Below, piece after piece: positions 53,430 to 62,831 of a stretch of 64,000 nucleotides of DNA. Each line of letters begins with the position of its first letter. Within the stretch, counting starts at the first letter, position 1. The position numbers and the translations under genes are program-made. The notes under the pieces were generated by a model that worked only from the letters and a program-made list of their open reading frames with translations, had not been told where the DNA came from and did not search any database. Location: NCBI GenBank assembly GCA_947475295.1, contig CANJLF010000005.1, positions 62,001 through 126,000 of the forward strand, written 5' to 3'. The stretch is from Fidelibacterota bacterium. GTDB taxonomy: Bacteria > Pseudomonadota > Alphaproteobacteria > Rhodospirillales > Rhodospirillaceae.

Positions 53430-54601
53430 GCCCGCCCCGGCCAGCCGATGCGGTCCAAGGTCGCCGCGAAGTGCCGCAGGTCATCTTGTGTAACGTAAAC
53501 CTGTGCCGAAATGCGAATCACCAGCTTGCCGTCCAAGGTGTTGGCGGCGATCTGAATGTGCTCGTCTGTCCAAAGTCGGCGCATAAGCGCCGGGCCTTCG
53601 TCTGCTGCGGCGGGGCGCGTCTGCGGCAGGATGAAAGAGCGCATGGCGGCGCTCATCGTGGCAGGACCAACCGGCGCCGCGCCGATAGCAGATAGAAGGT
53701 CACTGCCCGTTGCGATCAAGCGCTTTTGATAGGTCCGCACATCATCCGGTCCCAAGTCCTGAAAGAATTTCAAGGCCGCCGGTGTTGCCAGCCAAGCCGT
53801 ATTGTCCCGCGTCCCGATGTAGTCGAAGGACCACGGGAAACCCATGTGGACAAAGTGGCTGATGAGGTTGGGTTGCGTCTCGCGCGCTGCTGTGGGCGAC
53901 GCATATAAAAAAGCGCTGCCCTTGGGCGCAAACAGCCATTTGTGGGCATTGGAGACGTACCAGTCCGCGCCCAGCTTCGGTACGTCCAAGGGGATTTGCC
54001 CGACCCCGTGGGCGCCGTCCACCAGCACGCGCGCGCCGTTCTGCCGCAGCAAGGCGATGATCTCCTCCAACGGGAAGATCAATGCCGTCGGCGAGGTGAT
54101 GTGGTCGATGATGGCGAGCTTTACGTTCGGTGTTAACGCTTCCCGGAAGCGCGATAGAATGTCATCGCGGTTCACCGGCAGCGGAATTTGCACGACCAGG
54201 GGCTCCGCGCCGGTCTCGGCACAGCGCGTCTCGACCATGAGTCGCATGGCGTTATAGGTGTGATTGGTGATCAAGATCCGGTCGCCGGGCGAAAAGGCCA
54301 AGGACCGCAGCACAGCTTGAATGCCGACGCTGGCATTTTCGACAAAGGCTAGGTTGTCGCCCGTCGCCTTCACAAAGGTTGCGAGGTGACCGATGGCGGT
54401 GCGCAAAGCGGTTCCGCCGGGCTGGGGCAAAATCTTGTCCCGGAAAAAGACGTCGGGCTGGTATTCCATTTCGCGGCGCAGAATGTCTTGCGCCTTCAAG
54501 ACTTCTAGCGGACAGGCGCCGAAGGATCCGTGGTTCAAGAGTGTGGCGTCGTCTGCCAAGCCCCACAGCTTACGGATCGGGCGGCCGAAGGCGGGCGTCA
54601 T
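53426..54601 (-). CDS. Class-V aminotransferase-like PLP enzyme (isopenicillin-N epimerase type)
   Basis: A 391-residue fold-type-I PLP enzyme: LLNHGSFGACPLEVLKAQDIL near the start, VENASVGIQAVLRSL, DHITSPTALIFPLEEIIALL, VLVDGAHGVGQIPLDV (PLP Asp) and VSNAHKWLFAPKGSAFLYA with the Schiff-base Lys. The closest family is epimerase-like or cysteine-desulfurase-like aminotransferase class V; the substrate is unknown. The start overlaps the upstream membrane-protein gene stop by 4 bp, so the two are probably co-translated. Confidence 0.86.
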   Translation of the reverse strand: MTPAFGRPIRKLWGLADDATLLNHGSFGACPLEVLKAQDILRREMEYQPDVFFRDKILPQPGGTALRTAIGHLATFVKATGDNLAFVENASVGIQAVLRSLAFSPGDRILITNHTYNAMRLMVETRCAETGAEPLVVQIPLPVNRDDILSRFREALTPNVKLAIIDHITSPTALIFPLEEIIALLRQNGARVLVDGAHGVGQIPLDVPKLGADWYVSNAHKWLFAPKGSAFLYASPTAARETQPNLISHFVHMGFPWSFDYIGTRDNTAWLATPAALKFFQDLGPDDVRTYQKRLIATGSDLLSAIGAAPVGPATMSAAMRSFILPQTRPAAADEGPALMRRLWTDEHIQIAANTLDGKLVIRISAQVYVTQDDLRHFAATLDRIGWPGRA

Positions 54602-56121
54602 GGCGGGGGCCTGGGCGAAGTCCTGGGACGATAGAAATATGCGCCGGCGCTAAGGAACGCCAGAAGCAAAGCCGCGGTACCCAGCGTCGGCCAGGCGAGA
54701 AGCGCCAGATGCTCCGGCACAATCAAGCATTCACCGGCTTGAACATATTTGTAGTCCGGGCTCTTAAAAGCGCAGCCGCTGAAAAGTGAAAGCTGTAACG
54801 CCCAGCAAGCGGCGTGAAAAATCCCGGCATAAGCGGCGAGCGGCCAAAAGGATTTTCGCCAGCCCAGGGCCAGCGCCAAAGCCAAGGGTCCCGCAAGAAT
54901 GTGAAGGTACCAGCCCGCGGTGGCATTGCCGTGGCCGGGCAAAGTCATCTGTGTCACCCAATGCGCCACAAGGCCCAGCACCATGGGCGCGGCGATAAAA
55001 AGCGGCGCCACGGTCACATCGCGCGCGCGGCGCAACTGCATCATCCAGATCATCAGCGGCAAGGCCACGAGCAACACAACCGGCGCGGTGTAGATCGGAT
55101 CAAAGCGCCCGAAGGACCAAGTTCCGGCCCAGGCAAAACTTACGGCAATGCCGCCGAGACCGTGCAGGAACGTCCCAAGGTCGAAGCCGCGCAAGGTGTC
55201 ACCCAGAACATCGGGCGCTTTGTCGGCTTGCAGGAAATCGAGCGAACCGGTGGAGGCCCACCCACTCACATACCATCCGCTGCCGATCACCGCCGCGACG
55301 ATCAAAACGAAACCTGCGCTTTGCATCAGCTCCCGGCTCCGGCCCCGCAAGGCGGCGAAGACAAGGAACGCGCCGATGCCGGCAGCGATAGCTATGAAGA
55401 ACGCCTTGGTCCACAAGCCGAGTCCCAGCGCTAGGCCCAGCATCGCGGCGGTGTTAACGTCGCGTCGCTCAAAAAGCCGCAACAGCAGCATCCAGGCGAG
55501 TCCCATAAGCAAGAGGCACAAGCTGTCGTTGCCCAGGCGCGCCATCTCGGGAAAGAACTCGGGAAATAAAAACGGCCAAGCGGTCACCACCCAGGGTGAA
55601 GTGGGCCAAACCGAGGCGGGCGAAAGTGTGCCTACGGCGCGCAACGTCGCAAGGGCGCCAATGGCAAAACCCGCGAAAGCCAGGGCCCATGACACGCTCC
55701 TCAAGAGCAGAAACAAACTCGGCCAGCTCCAGTCCCGCGCCAGTTTGTAAAACGGCGTCATCAGGAGGTAGTAAAGCGGCGGGTGCTGCGCTTGCCAGTT
55801 TGGAATCTCTCCCGCGCGGTACATGCGCGACGGAGGAAAATCCAAGGTCGGCGCAGGCTCGGAAAAAAACGCCCAGTAAGTCCGGTCCTCATTGGCTGCG
55901 CGGCCATAGGGCAAGGGCCCGGGATATTCTTCGACATCGGTGGAAAGCATATCGCGCCCCAGGCGCGGGAACGTGCCGGTGTCTGCGACTTGCTGGATGT
56001 AAGACAGATGGGCGGTTTCGTCGAAACCCTCAAAGGGCGGCAGGAAAGCGATATGGGCGAAGCCCAACAGCGCCACCGCCAGCAGCGTGAGTGTCGTTGC
56101 CCGTGAAGCCAAAGGCACCAC
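54598..56121 (-). CDS. GT-C-type integral membrane glycosyltransferase-like protein
   Basis: A 507-residue membrane protein with roughly a dozen hydrophobic segments. The first loop after helix 1 contains FLPPFEGFDETAHLSYIQQV (Asp34-Glu35), a pattern seen in lipid-linked-sugar glycosyltransferases (ArnT/DUF2142-like). A long periplasmic loop with PGPLPYGRAANEDRTYW follows, then paired helices. Donor and acceptor are unknown. Its stop overlaps the aminotransferase gene start. Confidence 0.75.
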   Translation of the reverse strand: MVPLASRATTLTLLAVALLGFAHIAFLPPFEGFDETAHLSYIQQVADTGTFPRLGRDMLSTDVEEYPGPLPYGRAANEDRTYWAFFSEPAPTLDFPPSRMYRAGEIPNWQAQHPPLYYLLMTPFYKLARDWSWPSLFLLLRSVSWALAFAGFAIGALATLRAVGTLSPASVWPTSPWVVTAWPFLFPEFFPEMARLGNDSLCLLLMGLAWMLLLRLFERRDVNTAAMLGLALGLGLWTKAFFIAIAAGIGAFLVFAALRGRSRELMQSAGFVLIVAAVIGSGWYVSGWASTGSLDFLQADKAPDVLGDTLRGFDLGTFLHGLGGIAVSFAWAGTWSFGRFDPIYTAPVVLLVALPLMIWMMQLRRARDVTVAPLFIAAPMVLGLVAHWVTQMTLPGHGNATAGWYLHILAGPLALALALGWRKSFWPLAAYAGIFHAACWALQLSLFSGCAFKSPDYKYVQAGECLIVPEHLALLAWPTLGTAALLLAFLSAGAYFYRPRTSPRPPP

Positions 56122-56130
56122 CCCAGTCGT

Positions 56131-57528
56131 TCACCAACCTGTGGTGATGCGCTCCACCAATTGCTTCACGCTTGGCACGAAGCCGTTTTTGTACCAGGGG
56201 TCCTGGCTGAAGCGATAGGCATTGTGCCCGGCGAACATCAACTCCGAATCGATGCTGCCGTCGTGGGCAATGTTCTGCAATGTCTTCTGAATGCAGAAGC
56301 TGCGCGGATCGGCCTTGCGGCCGGTGGAGCCTTCTTCGTTCTGCGACCAGTTGGAGAAGGCGCAGGCCGACAAACATCCCATGCACGCGATTTGATCGGT
56401 GCGGATTTGCTCGGCATCCTCAGGCGTCACGAAAATCAGCGTGGCATCGGGGGTTTTCATGGTCTCAGTGAAACCGTGGTCCATCCAGCTTTGGGCGCGG
56501 AACTTGTCGGCGGCGGTGACGTAGACCTCGCGCTTGCGCGCGCCGATGTTGAGCGCCGTGTCGTGAGCGCCCACGGGCTCGGGTATGAAAGGAATCTGGC
56601 GTTCGCTGCGATGCTCGAGATGCTCGAGGAAGCCGTTATGCACGGCAGATGAGTAAAAGCCCGTCGGGCTGAAGCGCTGCAAATCGACGTCGCCGGGCTG
56701 CAGGCCGACCAGGCGTTTTTTCCAGGCGGCTGAAATTGGGCTCTCCTGGGTCAAGAGCGGGCGCGTACCGAATTGGAACGCCACGGGACCGATTTCAGGA
56801 TTGTCGAGCCAGTGCTCCCACTCGGATAGCCACCAGACACCGCCTGCCATAATGATCGGCGTGTTCTGCAGGCCGGCTTCATTCATCACCGCGCGCAAAG
56901 CGGCGACACGTGGGTAGGGATCTTCCGGCTTGCGCGGGTCTTCGGAATTGGAAAGACCGTTATGGCCGCCGGCCAGCCACGGATCTTCATAGACCACGCC
57001 GCCCAGCAGCTCCGCGAACCTGTGATAGGCGCGCTTCCACAAAGCGCGGAAGGCGCGGCTCGAAGAGATGATCGGGTAGTAGTGAATGCCGTAGTGGGCC
57101 GCGATCTCGGCCAGGCGATAGGGCATGCCGGCGCCGCAGGTCACGCCCTGGATGATGCCTTTGCACTTATCCATGATGCCTTCGAGCACACGTTCGGCGC
57201 CGCCCATTTCCCAAAGGATGTTGATATGCAGGCGGCCGTTGTTGCCGCGGGTCTCGTGAGCGATGCGCGCCTGGGTGATGCCGCCGTCGATGGCGTACTT
57301 CACCAGCTCTTCGTGGCGGTCTTTGCGCGTGCGCCCGTAATACAGCTGCGGGATATGATGACCGGCGGTGTCATAGGAATCGGCGTTCACACCGGAAAAG
57401 GTGCCGATGCCCCCGGCGGCGGCCCAGGCGCCCGAACTCATGCCGTTGGAAACAGCGACGCCTTTGCCGCCCTCGACGATGGGCAGCACTTCGTGGCCGG
57501 CAATGACGATAGAATTAAGCGCTTTCAC
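56131..57528 (-). CDS. Nitronate monooxygenase / 2-nitropropane dioxygenase family flavoprotein
   Basis: A 465-residue FMN TIM-barrel protein: IVEGGKGVAVSNGMSSGAWAAAGGIGTFSG, the IQGVTCGAGMP motif, PIIMAGGVWWLSEWEHWL and VAFQFGTRPLLTQESPIS fit the NPD group. A Cys-rich C-terminal stretch IACMGCLSACAFSNW, with four Cys, could bind iron-sulfur or zinc, which classic enzymes lack. Substrate unknown; I infer only an FMN-dependent oxidoreductase. It ends 9 bp before the membrane-protein gene. Confidence 0.82.
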   Translation of the reverse strand: MKALNSIVIAGHEVLPIVEGGKGVAVSNGMSSGAWAAAGGIGTFSGVNADSYDTAGHHIPQLYYGRTRKDRHEELVKYAIDGGITQARIAHETRGNNGRLHINILWEMGGAERVLEGIMDKCKGIIQGVTCGAGMPYRLAEIAAHYGIHYYPIISSSRAFRALWKRAYHRFAELLGGVVYEDPWLAGGHNGLSNSEDPRKPEDPYPRVAALRAVMNEAGLQNTPIIMAGGVWWLSEWEHWLDNPEIGPVAFQFGTRPLLTQESPISAAWKKRLVGLQPGDVDLQRFSPTGFYSSAVHNGFLEHLEHRSERQIPFIPEPVGAHDTALNIGARKREVYVTAADKFRAQSWMDHGFTETMKTPDATLIFVTPEDAEQIRTDQIACMGCLSACAFSNWSQNEEGSTGRKADPRSFCIQKTLQNIAHDGSIDSELMFAGHNAYRFSQDPWYKNGFVPSVKQLVERITTGW

Positions 57529-57713
57529 GCAGCCTGCTTTGTTCGAGTGGACTTAGGTGTGGCAATGGCCGTGCCCGGTTCGGAACCCTCTGTGAAACCA
57601 AGGTTCCCCTCACACTTCGGGCGATTCGCCCGCAATATAGGGGGAGCGGCGACCCGAACCAAGCAAACTTGGGCCAGCTTCGCCAAAATACGGCCTAATT
57701 TATTGAAATATCA

Positions 57714-58454
57714 CTATAATTTGTCAACGGCCTTTAACATTTCGCCGGGAATATCGGTGAAAATCGCGTCAACACCCCAGCCAAATAGCGTCTCGGCCCG
57801 TGCCGGTTCATTGACGGTATAGGCCAGTACCGCATAGCCAGCCCCGCGCACTTCCATGACCTGTTCGCGGGTCAGATGTTTGTGGTTGGCGTTGAGGGTG
57901 GCCAGACCCAGGCTCTTGCCGAGCTCGGCCCAGTCGCTGGGGAGGCGATCGAAGATTAACCCGCGCGGCCACTGCGGCGCGATGTCCTTGGCGGCCGCCA
58001 CGGCCTGTCGCGAGAAGCTGGAAATCAACGGCGTCGGTGCGTTGTCGGACCAGATGGCCACGGCGATCGGTAAAGCGATGGTCGCCAGCTCCACTTCCCG
58101 GCCGTGGTCGGTTTTCAGCTCCATGTTGAAGCCGAGGCCCAGGGTCGCGAACAGCTCCAAGGCTTCTTCAAGTGTGGGCACCATCTCGCCTTTGAAGGCC
58201 GGATCGAACCAGGACCCTGCGTCCAGTGCCGCCACGGACTCGAAAGGGGCTTCCGCCAGCAGACCCGCGCCGTCGCTGGTGCGGTCCAAGGCGTCATCGT
58301 GAAAAATCACAACGCGGCTGTCGAGTGTCAGCGCCGCGTCGAACTCCACCCACTTCGCGCCATCGGCGGCAGCCTGTCGGAACGACGCCAGAGTATTCTC
58401 TGGCGCCGCCCTGGGGCTGCCGCGATGACCGATAATGCGTGGAACCGAGATCAC
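57714..58454 (-). CDS. Glycerophosphodiester phosphodiesterase
   Basis: A 246-residue GDPD TIM barrel: IIGHRGSPRAAPENTLASFRQAAADG (catalytic His and Glu), WVEFDAALTLDSRVVIFHDDALDRTSDG, NMELKTDHGREVE and YAVLAYTVNEPARAETLFGWGVDAIFTDIP. It releases glycerol-3-phosphate from glycerophosphodiesters. The GTG at 58454 is the probable start, 14 bp after the pnp stop; the open frame further upstream overlaps pnp and is out of context. Cytosolic, no signal. Confidence 0.9.
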   Translation of the reverse strand: MISVPRIIGHRGSPRAAPENTLASFRQAAADGAKWVEFDAALTLDSRVVIFHDDALDRTSDGAGLLAEAPFESVAALDAGSWFDPAFKGEMVPTLEEALELFATLGLGFNMELKTDHGREVELATIALPIAVAIWSDNAPTPLISSFSRQAVAAAKDIAPQWPRGLIFDRLPSDWAELGKSLGLATLNANHKHLTREQVMEVRGAGYAVLAYTVNEPARAETLFGWGVDAIFTDIPGEMLKAVDKL

Positions 58455-58468
58455 GGCGAACTTTAAGA

Positions 58469-60595
58469 CTAACCGTTGGCCGCTTCGGCCGACTCGATCT
58501 CTTTGCCGGTGGCCTGATCGATCCGCTTCATGGACAACTTGACCTTGCCGCGGTCGTCGATACCCAAGCACTTCACCTTCACGATGTCGCCTTCCTTGAC
58601 GACGTCGGCAACGCTCTGCACGCGTTTAGAGGCGAGTTCAGAGATGTGCACCAAGCCGTCGCGCTTGCCGAGGAAGTTCACGAAGGCGCCGAAGTCCATG
58701 ATCTTGACGACGGTGCCGGTATAGATCGCGCCCAGTTCAGGCTCGGCGACGATGTCTTTGATCCGGCGAACGGCTTCTTCCATCATTTCCTGATCGGCCG
58801 AAGCGACGCGCACGGTGCCGTCGTCCTCGATGTCGATCTTGGTGCCGGTGGACTCCTGCAGTTCGCGGATGATCTTGCCGCCGGTGCCGATGATTTCGCG
58901 GATTTTGTCTTTCGGAACCATCAGCGTCGTGATGCGCGGTGCATGCTGGGCCACGGAATCGCGCGCGCCCGTCATGGCCTTCGCCATTTCGCCCAGGATG
59001 TGCAGACGGCCGTCACGCGCTTGGCGCAGGGCGATCTCCATGATCTCCGAGGTGATAGACGTGATCTTGATGTCCATCTGCAGCGAGGTCACGCCGACAT
59101 CTGTGCCGGCAACCTTGAAGTCCATGTCGCCCAGGTGATCTTCGTCACCCAGGATGTCCGACAGAACCGCGAAGTCGTTGCCTTCCTTGATCAGACCCAT
59201 GGCGATACCGGCCACGGGGCGCACCAGTGGCACGCCGGCATCCATCAGCGCCAGCGAGCTGCCGCAGACGGTCGCCATGGATGAGGAGCCGTTGGACTCG
59301 GTGATTTCCGAAACCAGACGCAGTGTGTACGGGAAAGTCTCCTTGCCCGGGATCAACGGATGCAGCGCGCGCCAGGCCAGCTTGCCGTGGCCGATTTCGC
59401 GGCGACCGGGGCTACCCATGCGGCCGGCTTCACCGACGGAGTAGGGCGGGAAGTTATAATGCAGCATGAAGTTCTGGCGGTATTCGCCTTCCAGGGCGTC
59501 GATGATCTGTTCGTCCTGGCCGGTGCCCAGCGTCGTGGTGACCAGCGCCTGGGTTTCGCCGCGGGTGAACAGAGCCGAGCCGTGGGTGCGCGGCAGAAAG
59601 CCGACTTCTATTTCGATGGGGCGCACGGTCTTGGTGTCGCGGCCGTCGATACGCACGCCGGTCTTCAAGATGTTGCCGCGGACAACGTCGGCTTCCATGT
59701 GCTTGAAGATTCCGCCGGCAACCGCCACTTCGGCAGCATTGTCGCCGAGGCTGGCGATAGCTTTCTTCTTCACGTCGCCGACGGCGGCGTAACGGTCCTG
59801 CTTCACCTGGTTTTTATAAGCAGTCGAAAGTTCGCCCGCGAAAGACGCGAGCTTGCTTTTGACGGCGACGACTTCCGGCGCTTCGACCGGAATGTCGCGC
59901 GGGTCTTTCGCACAAGCCTGAGCCAGCGCGATGATCATCTGGATCACCGGCATCATCTGTTCGTGACCGAACTTGACGGCGCCGAGCATGATGTCTTCCG
60001 ACAATTCCTTGGCTTCGGATTCGACCATCAACACCCCTTCGCGGGTCGCGGCCAGCACCAGATCAAGCGACGACTTGTTGAGTTCGTCCATTTTCGGATT
60101 CAGCACGTACTGGCCTTCGACGTAACCAACGCGGGCCGCGGCGATGGGCCCCAGGAACGGAATGCCGGAGATGGTCAGGGCCGCCGACGCGCCGATCATG
60201 GCAATGACGTCGGGATCGTTCTTGAGGTCGTGCGACAACACGGTGCAAACCACTTGGGTCTCGTTGCGGTAGCCCGCGTGGAACAGCGGACGGATCGGAC
60301 GGTCGATGAGGCGCGAGGTCAGCACTTCCTTTTCCGTGGGGCGGCCTTCACGCTTGAAGAAGCCACCGGGAATTTTGCCTGCGGCAAAAGTCTTTTCCTG
60401 GTAATTGACGGTCAGCGGAAAGAAATCGATCCCGGGCTTCGGCGACTTGGCGCCGACGGCGGTGCAGAGCACAGTGGTATCGCCGTAGGTGGCCATCACC
60501 GCGCCGTCAGCCTGACGCGCGACCTTGCCGGTTTCCAGAACCAGCTTGCGGCCGCCCCATTCGATTTCCTTGCGTGTAACTTTGAACATAGACAT
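58469..60595 (-). CDS. pnp: Polyribonucleotide nucleotidyltransferase (PNPase)
   Basis: Phosphorolytic 3'-5' RNA exonuclease and degradosome component. It has 708 residues: two RNase-PH-like domains ([38 protein letters not shown] region, [34 protein letters not shown]), an all-alpha linker, a KH domain ([14 protein letters not shown]-like [11 protein letters not shown]) and an S1 domain ([20 protein letters not shown]). Complete. AGGA sits before the ATG. rpsO lies upstream with a 513-bp leader between them. Confidence 0.97.
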   Translation of the reverse strand: MSMFKVTRKEIEWGGRKLVLETGKVARQADGAVMATYGDTTVLCTAVGAKSPKPGIDFFPLTVNYQEKTFAAGKIPGGFFKREGRPTEKEVLTSRLIDRPIRPLFHAGYRNETQVVCTVLSHDLKNDPDVIAMIGASAALTISGIPFLGPIAAARVGYVEGQYVLNPKMDELNKSSLDLVLAATREGVLMVESEAKELSEDIMLGAVKFGHEQMMPVIQMIIALAQACAKDPRDIPVEAPEVVAVKSKLASFAGELSTAYKNQVKQDRYAAVGDVKKKAIASLGDNAAEVAVAGGIFKHMEADVVRGNILKTGVRIDGRDTKTVRPIEIEVGFLPRTHGSALFTRGETQALVTTTLGTGQDEQIIDALEGEYRQNFMLHYNFPPYSVGEAGRMGSPGRREIGHGKLAWRALHPLIPGKETFPYTLRLVSEITESNGSSSMATVCGSSLALMDAGVPLVRPVAGIAMGLIKEGNDFAVLSDILGDEDHLGDMDFKVAGTDVGVTSLQMDIKITSITSEIMEIALRQARDGRLHILGEMAKAMTGARDSVAQHAPRITTLMVPKDKIREIIGTGGKIIRELQESTGTKIDIEDDGTVRVASADQEMMEEAVRRIKDIVAEPELGAIYTGTVVKIMDFGAFVNFLGKRDGLVHISELASKRVQSVADVVKEGDIVKVKCLGIDDRGKVKLSMKRIDQATGKEIESAEAANG

Positions 60596-61108
60596 TTCAG
60601 TTTTTCCTTCTCATACCCCATGGACCGGCACCGTATTGTGCGCCCGGCTCACCGTTGGATGCCCACCGCTTCTTTTTCCTGAGTGGGCGCATACGGTCAG
60701 AGGTTAGCGAGCCGGGATTTCGATCCCCGCGTGGAACTAAAAATTCCACGCTCCTCAATGGATGGTCCGCACATGCAGTCCATCCGCAACTCACGCTTTG
60801 GCGCACCTGCGCTCTCGCGTGAACAACAGCGATAAAAAAAATCTCCAGCCACCGCAGCTGTTTTTGGAAAGCGCCGAACGCGCCCCTCTTCTTATGACAA
60901 GGGACGTTCAACGATCTCCAACGGCGTTTGGAACATCGTCCGTGGCACAAATGTGGGAATTTGAAATTCCTCCGGTCCCTTGCGGCATACACTCATGAGG
61001 AATTTCAAATTCGAACCACATTTGATTCAATGGAGTCTAGTGTCGCTTTGAATTCAAAGTTCGCATAAGTGCCGGCAGCGAAAGTTTGCGAACTTTGAAA
61101 TCGCGACA
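60596..61108. other. 513-bp rpsO-pnp spacer (pnp leader)
   Basis: No gene supported. In the minus-strand direction it starts with two large palindromes (copies C and D), then a smaller hairpin GCGTGGAA/TTCCACGC (60729-60736 and 60744-60751, loop 7) and a low-structure run up to pnp. In other bacteria this spacer controls pnp through RNase III processing, so structured elements here could play a similar part. Confidence 0.6.
60949..61023. repeat. Paired palindromic element, copy D (rpsO-pnp spacer)
   Basis: Outer arms AAATGTGG (60949-60956) and CCACATTT (61016-61023), inner arms GAATTTGAAATTCC (60957-60970) and GGAATTTCAAATTC (60999-61012), both perfect; 3-nt GAA bulge at 61013-61015; loop 28 nt. 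Same plan as copies A-C. It sits 13 bp from copy C. Confidence 0.85.
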
Positions 61109-61112
61109 CTAG
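61037..61112. repeat. Paired palindromic element, copy C (abuts rpsO stop)
   Basis: Outer arms CTAGTGTCGC (61037-61046) and GCGACACTAG (61103-61112), perfect 10 bp; inner arms TTCAAAGTTCGCA (61053-61065) and TGCGAACTTTGAA (61087-61099), perfect 13 bp; internal loop of 6 and 3 nt; terminal loop 21 nt. The right arm contributes the rpsO TAG stop codon (complement of 61109-61111). Confidence 0.9.
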
Positions 61113-61378
61113 CGCCGCAGGCCGAGGCGGCCGATCAAAGCCTCGTAACGGCCGTTGTCGGTCTTTTTGAGATAGTCGAGCAGACGGCGGCGTTTGCCGA
61201 CCATCACGAGAAGGCCACGGCGGGAATGGTTGTCCTTGTTGTGGCCTTTAAGGTGTTCGGTGAGATTCTTGATGCGTTCGCTCAAGACGGCCACCTGCAC
61301 GTCGGCCGAACCGGTATCGCCGGCCTTGATCGCATACTCAGTAACAAGCGCTTGTTTGCGCTCTGGGCTAATCGACAT
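61109..61378 (-). CDS. rpsO: 30S ribosomal protein S15
   Basis: Small-subunit protein binding the central 16S domain. It has 89 residues, the normal size: [57 protein letters not shown] contains the family core, and [20 protein letters not shown] ends it. AGGAG precedes the ATG. The stop TAG lies inside the arm of palindromic copy C. truB lies 16 bp upstream on the same strand. Confidence 0.98.
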   Translation of the reverse strand: MSISPERKQALVTEYAIKAGDTGSADVQVAVLSERIKNLTEHLKGHNKDNHSRRGLLVMVGKRRRLLDYLKKTDNGRYEALIGRLGLRR

Positions 61379-61394
61379 CGGGAACTCCTATATG

Positions 61395-62327
61395 TCAGTG
61401 GTTCAAAACACGGACGGGACGGATCATGCCGTTCCCGACCTCGGCCACCGCAATCAGCTTGTCCCCGCACAGGGCCTGTACGGCAGTTCCCTGCTCAAGA
61501 CCGGTCTGGGGATTTCGCTTTACCACCGGCCAAAGCGCTACGGCTTGGCCAAGGGTCATGCGGCGAGCCTCTTCCTCCGTCAGGGCCAGAGCCGGGATGT
61601 CGTCCAGCACGGTCCCAACCGGGAGAAGATACTCAGAATCGGCGGCTTTATGGCCTAAAGCCTCCAAATTTTCCAGGGAAATCGCCCTATTCTCCGCAAA
61701 AGCGCCGCAGCGCGTGCGCCTTAGGACCGAAATATGCCCCAGGGTGCCGAGGGCTTGGGCCAGGTCCCGGACCAGGGCGCGGATGTAGGTGCCTTTGCCG
61801 CAGTCGACCCGGAAACGGTCCCGGTCGGGGCCCGAGTCGGGTTTGGCCAGCAGGGTAAAGCTATGGACATGGACTGGCCGGGCGGCCAACTCGACGGCTT
61901 CTTTCCGCCGGGCCAAGTCATAGGCCCGCTGGCCGCCAATTTTGATGGCCGAATAGTCCGGCGGCACCTGCTGAATGATGCCCGTAAACGCCGGCAAGGC
62001 GGCGTTGATGGAGTCGGCGTTGGGCCGAACGTCGGAGGTGGCCGTGACGGTTCCGTCGCGGTCATCGGTATCCGTGGACGCGCCCCAGGTGACTTCGAAT
62101 TCGTAGGTCTTGGCGCTGTCCATGACGAAGCTGACGGTCTTGGTGGCTTCGCCAAGCGCCAACGGGAGTATGCCGGTTGCCAGCGGGTCCAGCGTGCCGC
62201 CGTGCCCGGCCTTGGCGGCATCGAGCGCGCGCTTGACGCGGGCGACCACCGTGGCGGCGGTCATGCCGGCGGGTTTGTCGACCGCGATCCATCCGCTGAT
62301 GGGCCGGCCGGTTTTTTTACGTCCCAC
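61395..62327 (-). CDS. truB: tRNA pseudouridine(55) synthase TruB
   Basis: Isomerises U55 in the T loop of tRNAs. It has 310 residues from a GTG at 62327: SGWIAVDKPAGMTAATVVARVKR, HGGTLDPLATGILPLALGEATK with the catalytic Asp47, TYEFEVTWGASTDTDDRDG, PPDYSAIKIGGQRAYDLAR, and CGKGTYIRALVRDLAQALG. Full-length alphaproteobacterial form. Its start lies 3 bp after the rbfA stop. Confidence 0.96.
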   Translation of the reverse strand: MGRKKTGRPISGWIAVDKPAGMTAATVVARVKRALDAAKAGHGGTLDPLATGILPLALGEATKTVSFVMDSAKTYEFEVTWGASTDTDDRDGTVTATSDVRPNADSINAALPAFTGIIQQVPPDYSAIKIGGQRAYDLARRKEAVELAARPVHVHSFTLLAKPDSGPDRDRFRVDCGKGTYIRALVRDLAQALGTLGHISVLRRTRCGAFAENRAISLENLEALGHKAADSEYLLPVGTVLDDIPALALTEEEARRMTLGQAVALWPVVKRNPQTGLEQGTAVQALCGDKLIAVAEVGNGMIRPVRVLNH

Positions 62328-62330
62328 GCC

Positions 62331-62777
62331 CTAGACCTCGTCGGGCGCGTCGTCGCCGTCACTGCCGCCGTTACTGTCCACGTCACTGTCTCCGGGCCAG
62401 ATGTCGCGGGCAACTTCGGGTTTGTGCAAAAGCCGCGAAATATGTTCGGCCTCGTCGAACGTCGTGTCGGCGGAAAAAATCAGATCGGGAATGAATCTGA
62501 TCTGCACGCGATTGGCCAATTCGCGGCGCAGGAAAGGTTTTACGCGCTTTAGGCCTTCAAGAATTTTCGGAAGGTCGCCGCCGCCGAGCGGCACGATGTA
62601 AACGCGCGCATGACGCAAATCGGGGCTGGGACGTACTTCGGTCACGGTCAGGCGAACGTCGACCAATGCGGGATCACGAAAGCTCTCGCGCTCGAAGATC
62701 GCCGCTAGGGCGTGGCGCAGCTCTTCGCCGATCCGCAATTGCCTTTGGCCCGGCGCTTTAGGCCGCTGTCTCGCCAT
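62331..62777 (-). CDS. rbfA: 30S ribosome-binding factor RbfA
   Basis: KH-like assembly factor for the 30S subunit. It has 148 residues: RQLRIGEELRHALAAIFERESFRDPAL, VTVTEVRPSPDLRHARVYIVPLG-like stretch, RRELANRVQIRFIPDLIFSADTTFDEAEHI. The C-terminal 25 residues are acidic and repetitive (DSDVDSNGGSDGDDAPDEV), a feature of several alphaproteobacterial RbfA proteins. Confidence 0.94.
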   Translation of the reverse strand: MARQRPKAPGQRQLRIGEELRHALAAIFERESFRDPALVDVRLTVTEVRPSPDLRHARVYIVPLGGGDLPKILEGLKRVKPFLRRELANRVQIRFIPDLIFSADTTFDEAEHISRLLHKPEVARDIWPGDSDVDSNGGSDGDDAPDEV

Positions 62778-62831
62778 GGAAGTTTCCTTGCAACGGACCC
62801 GACCGGAACCGAGCGCCTCGGGTGTCCGTTT

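Noticed and set aside
59360-60682. 440-aa plus-strand open frame opposite pnp
   Set aside because: Antisense to the complete PNPase gene, no recognisable family, composition typical of a shadow in high-GC DNA.
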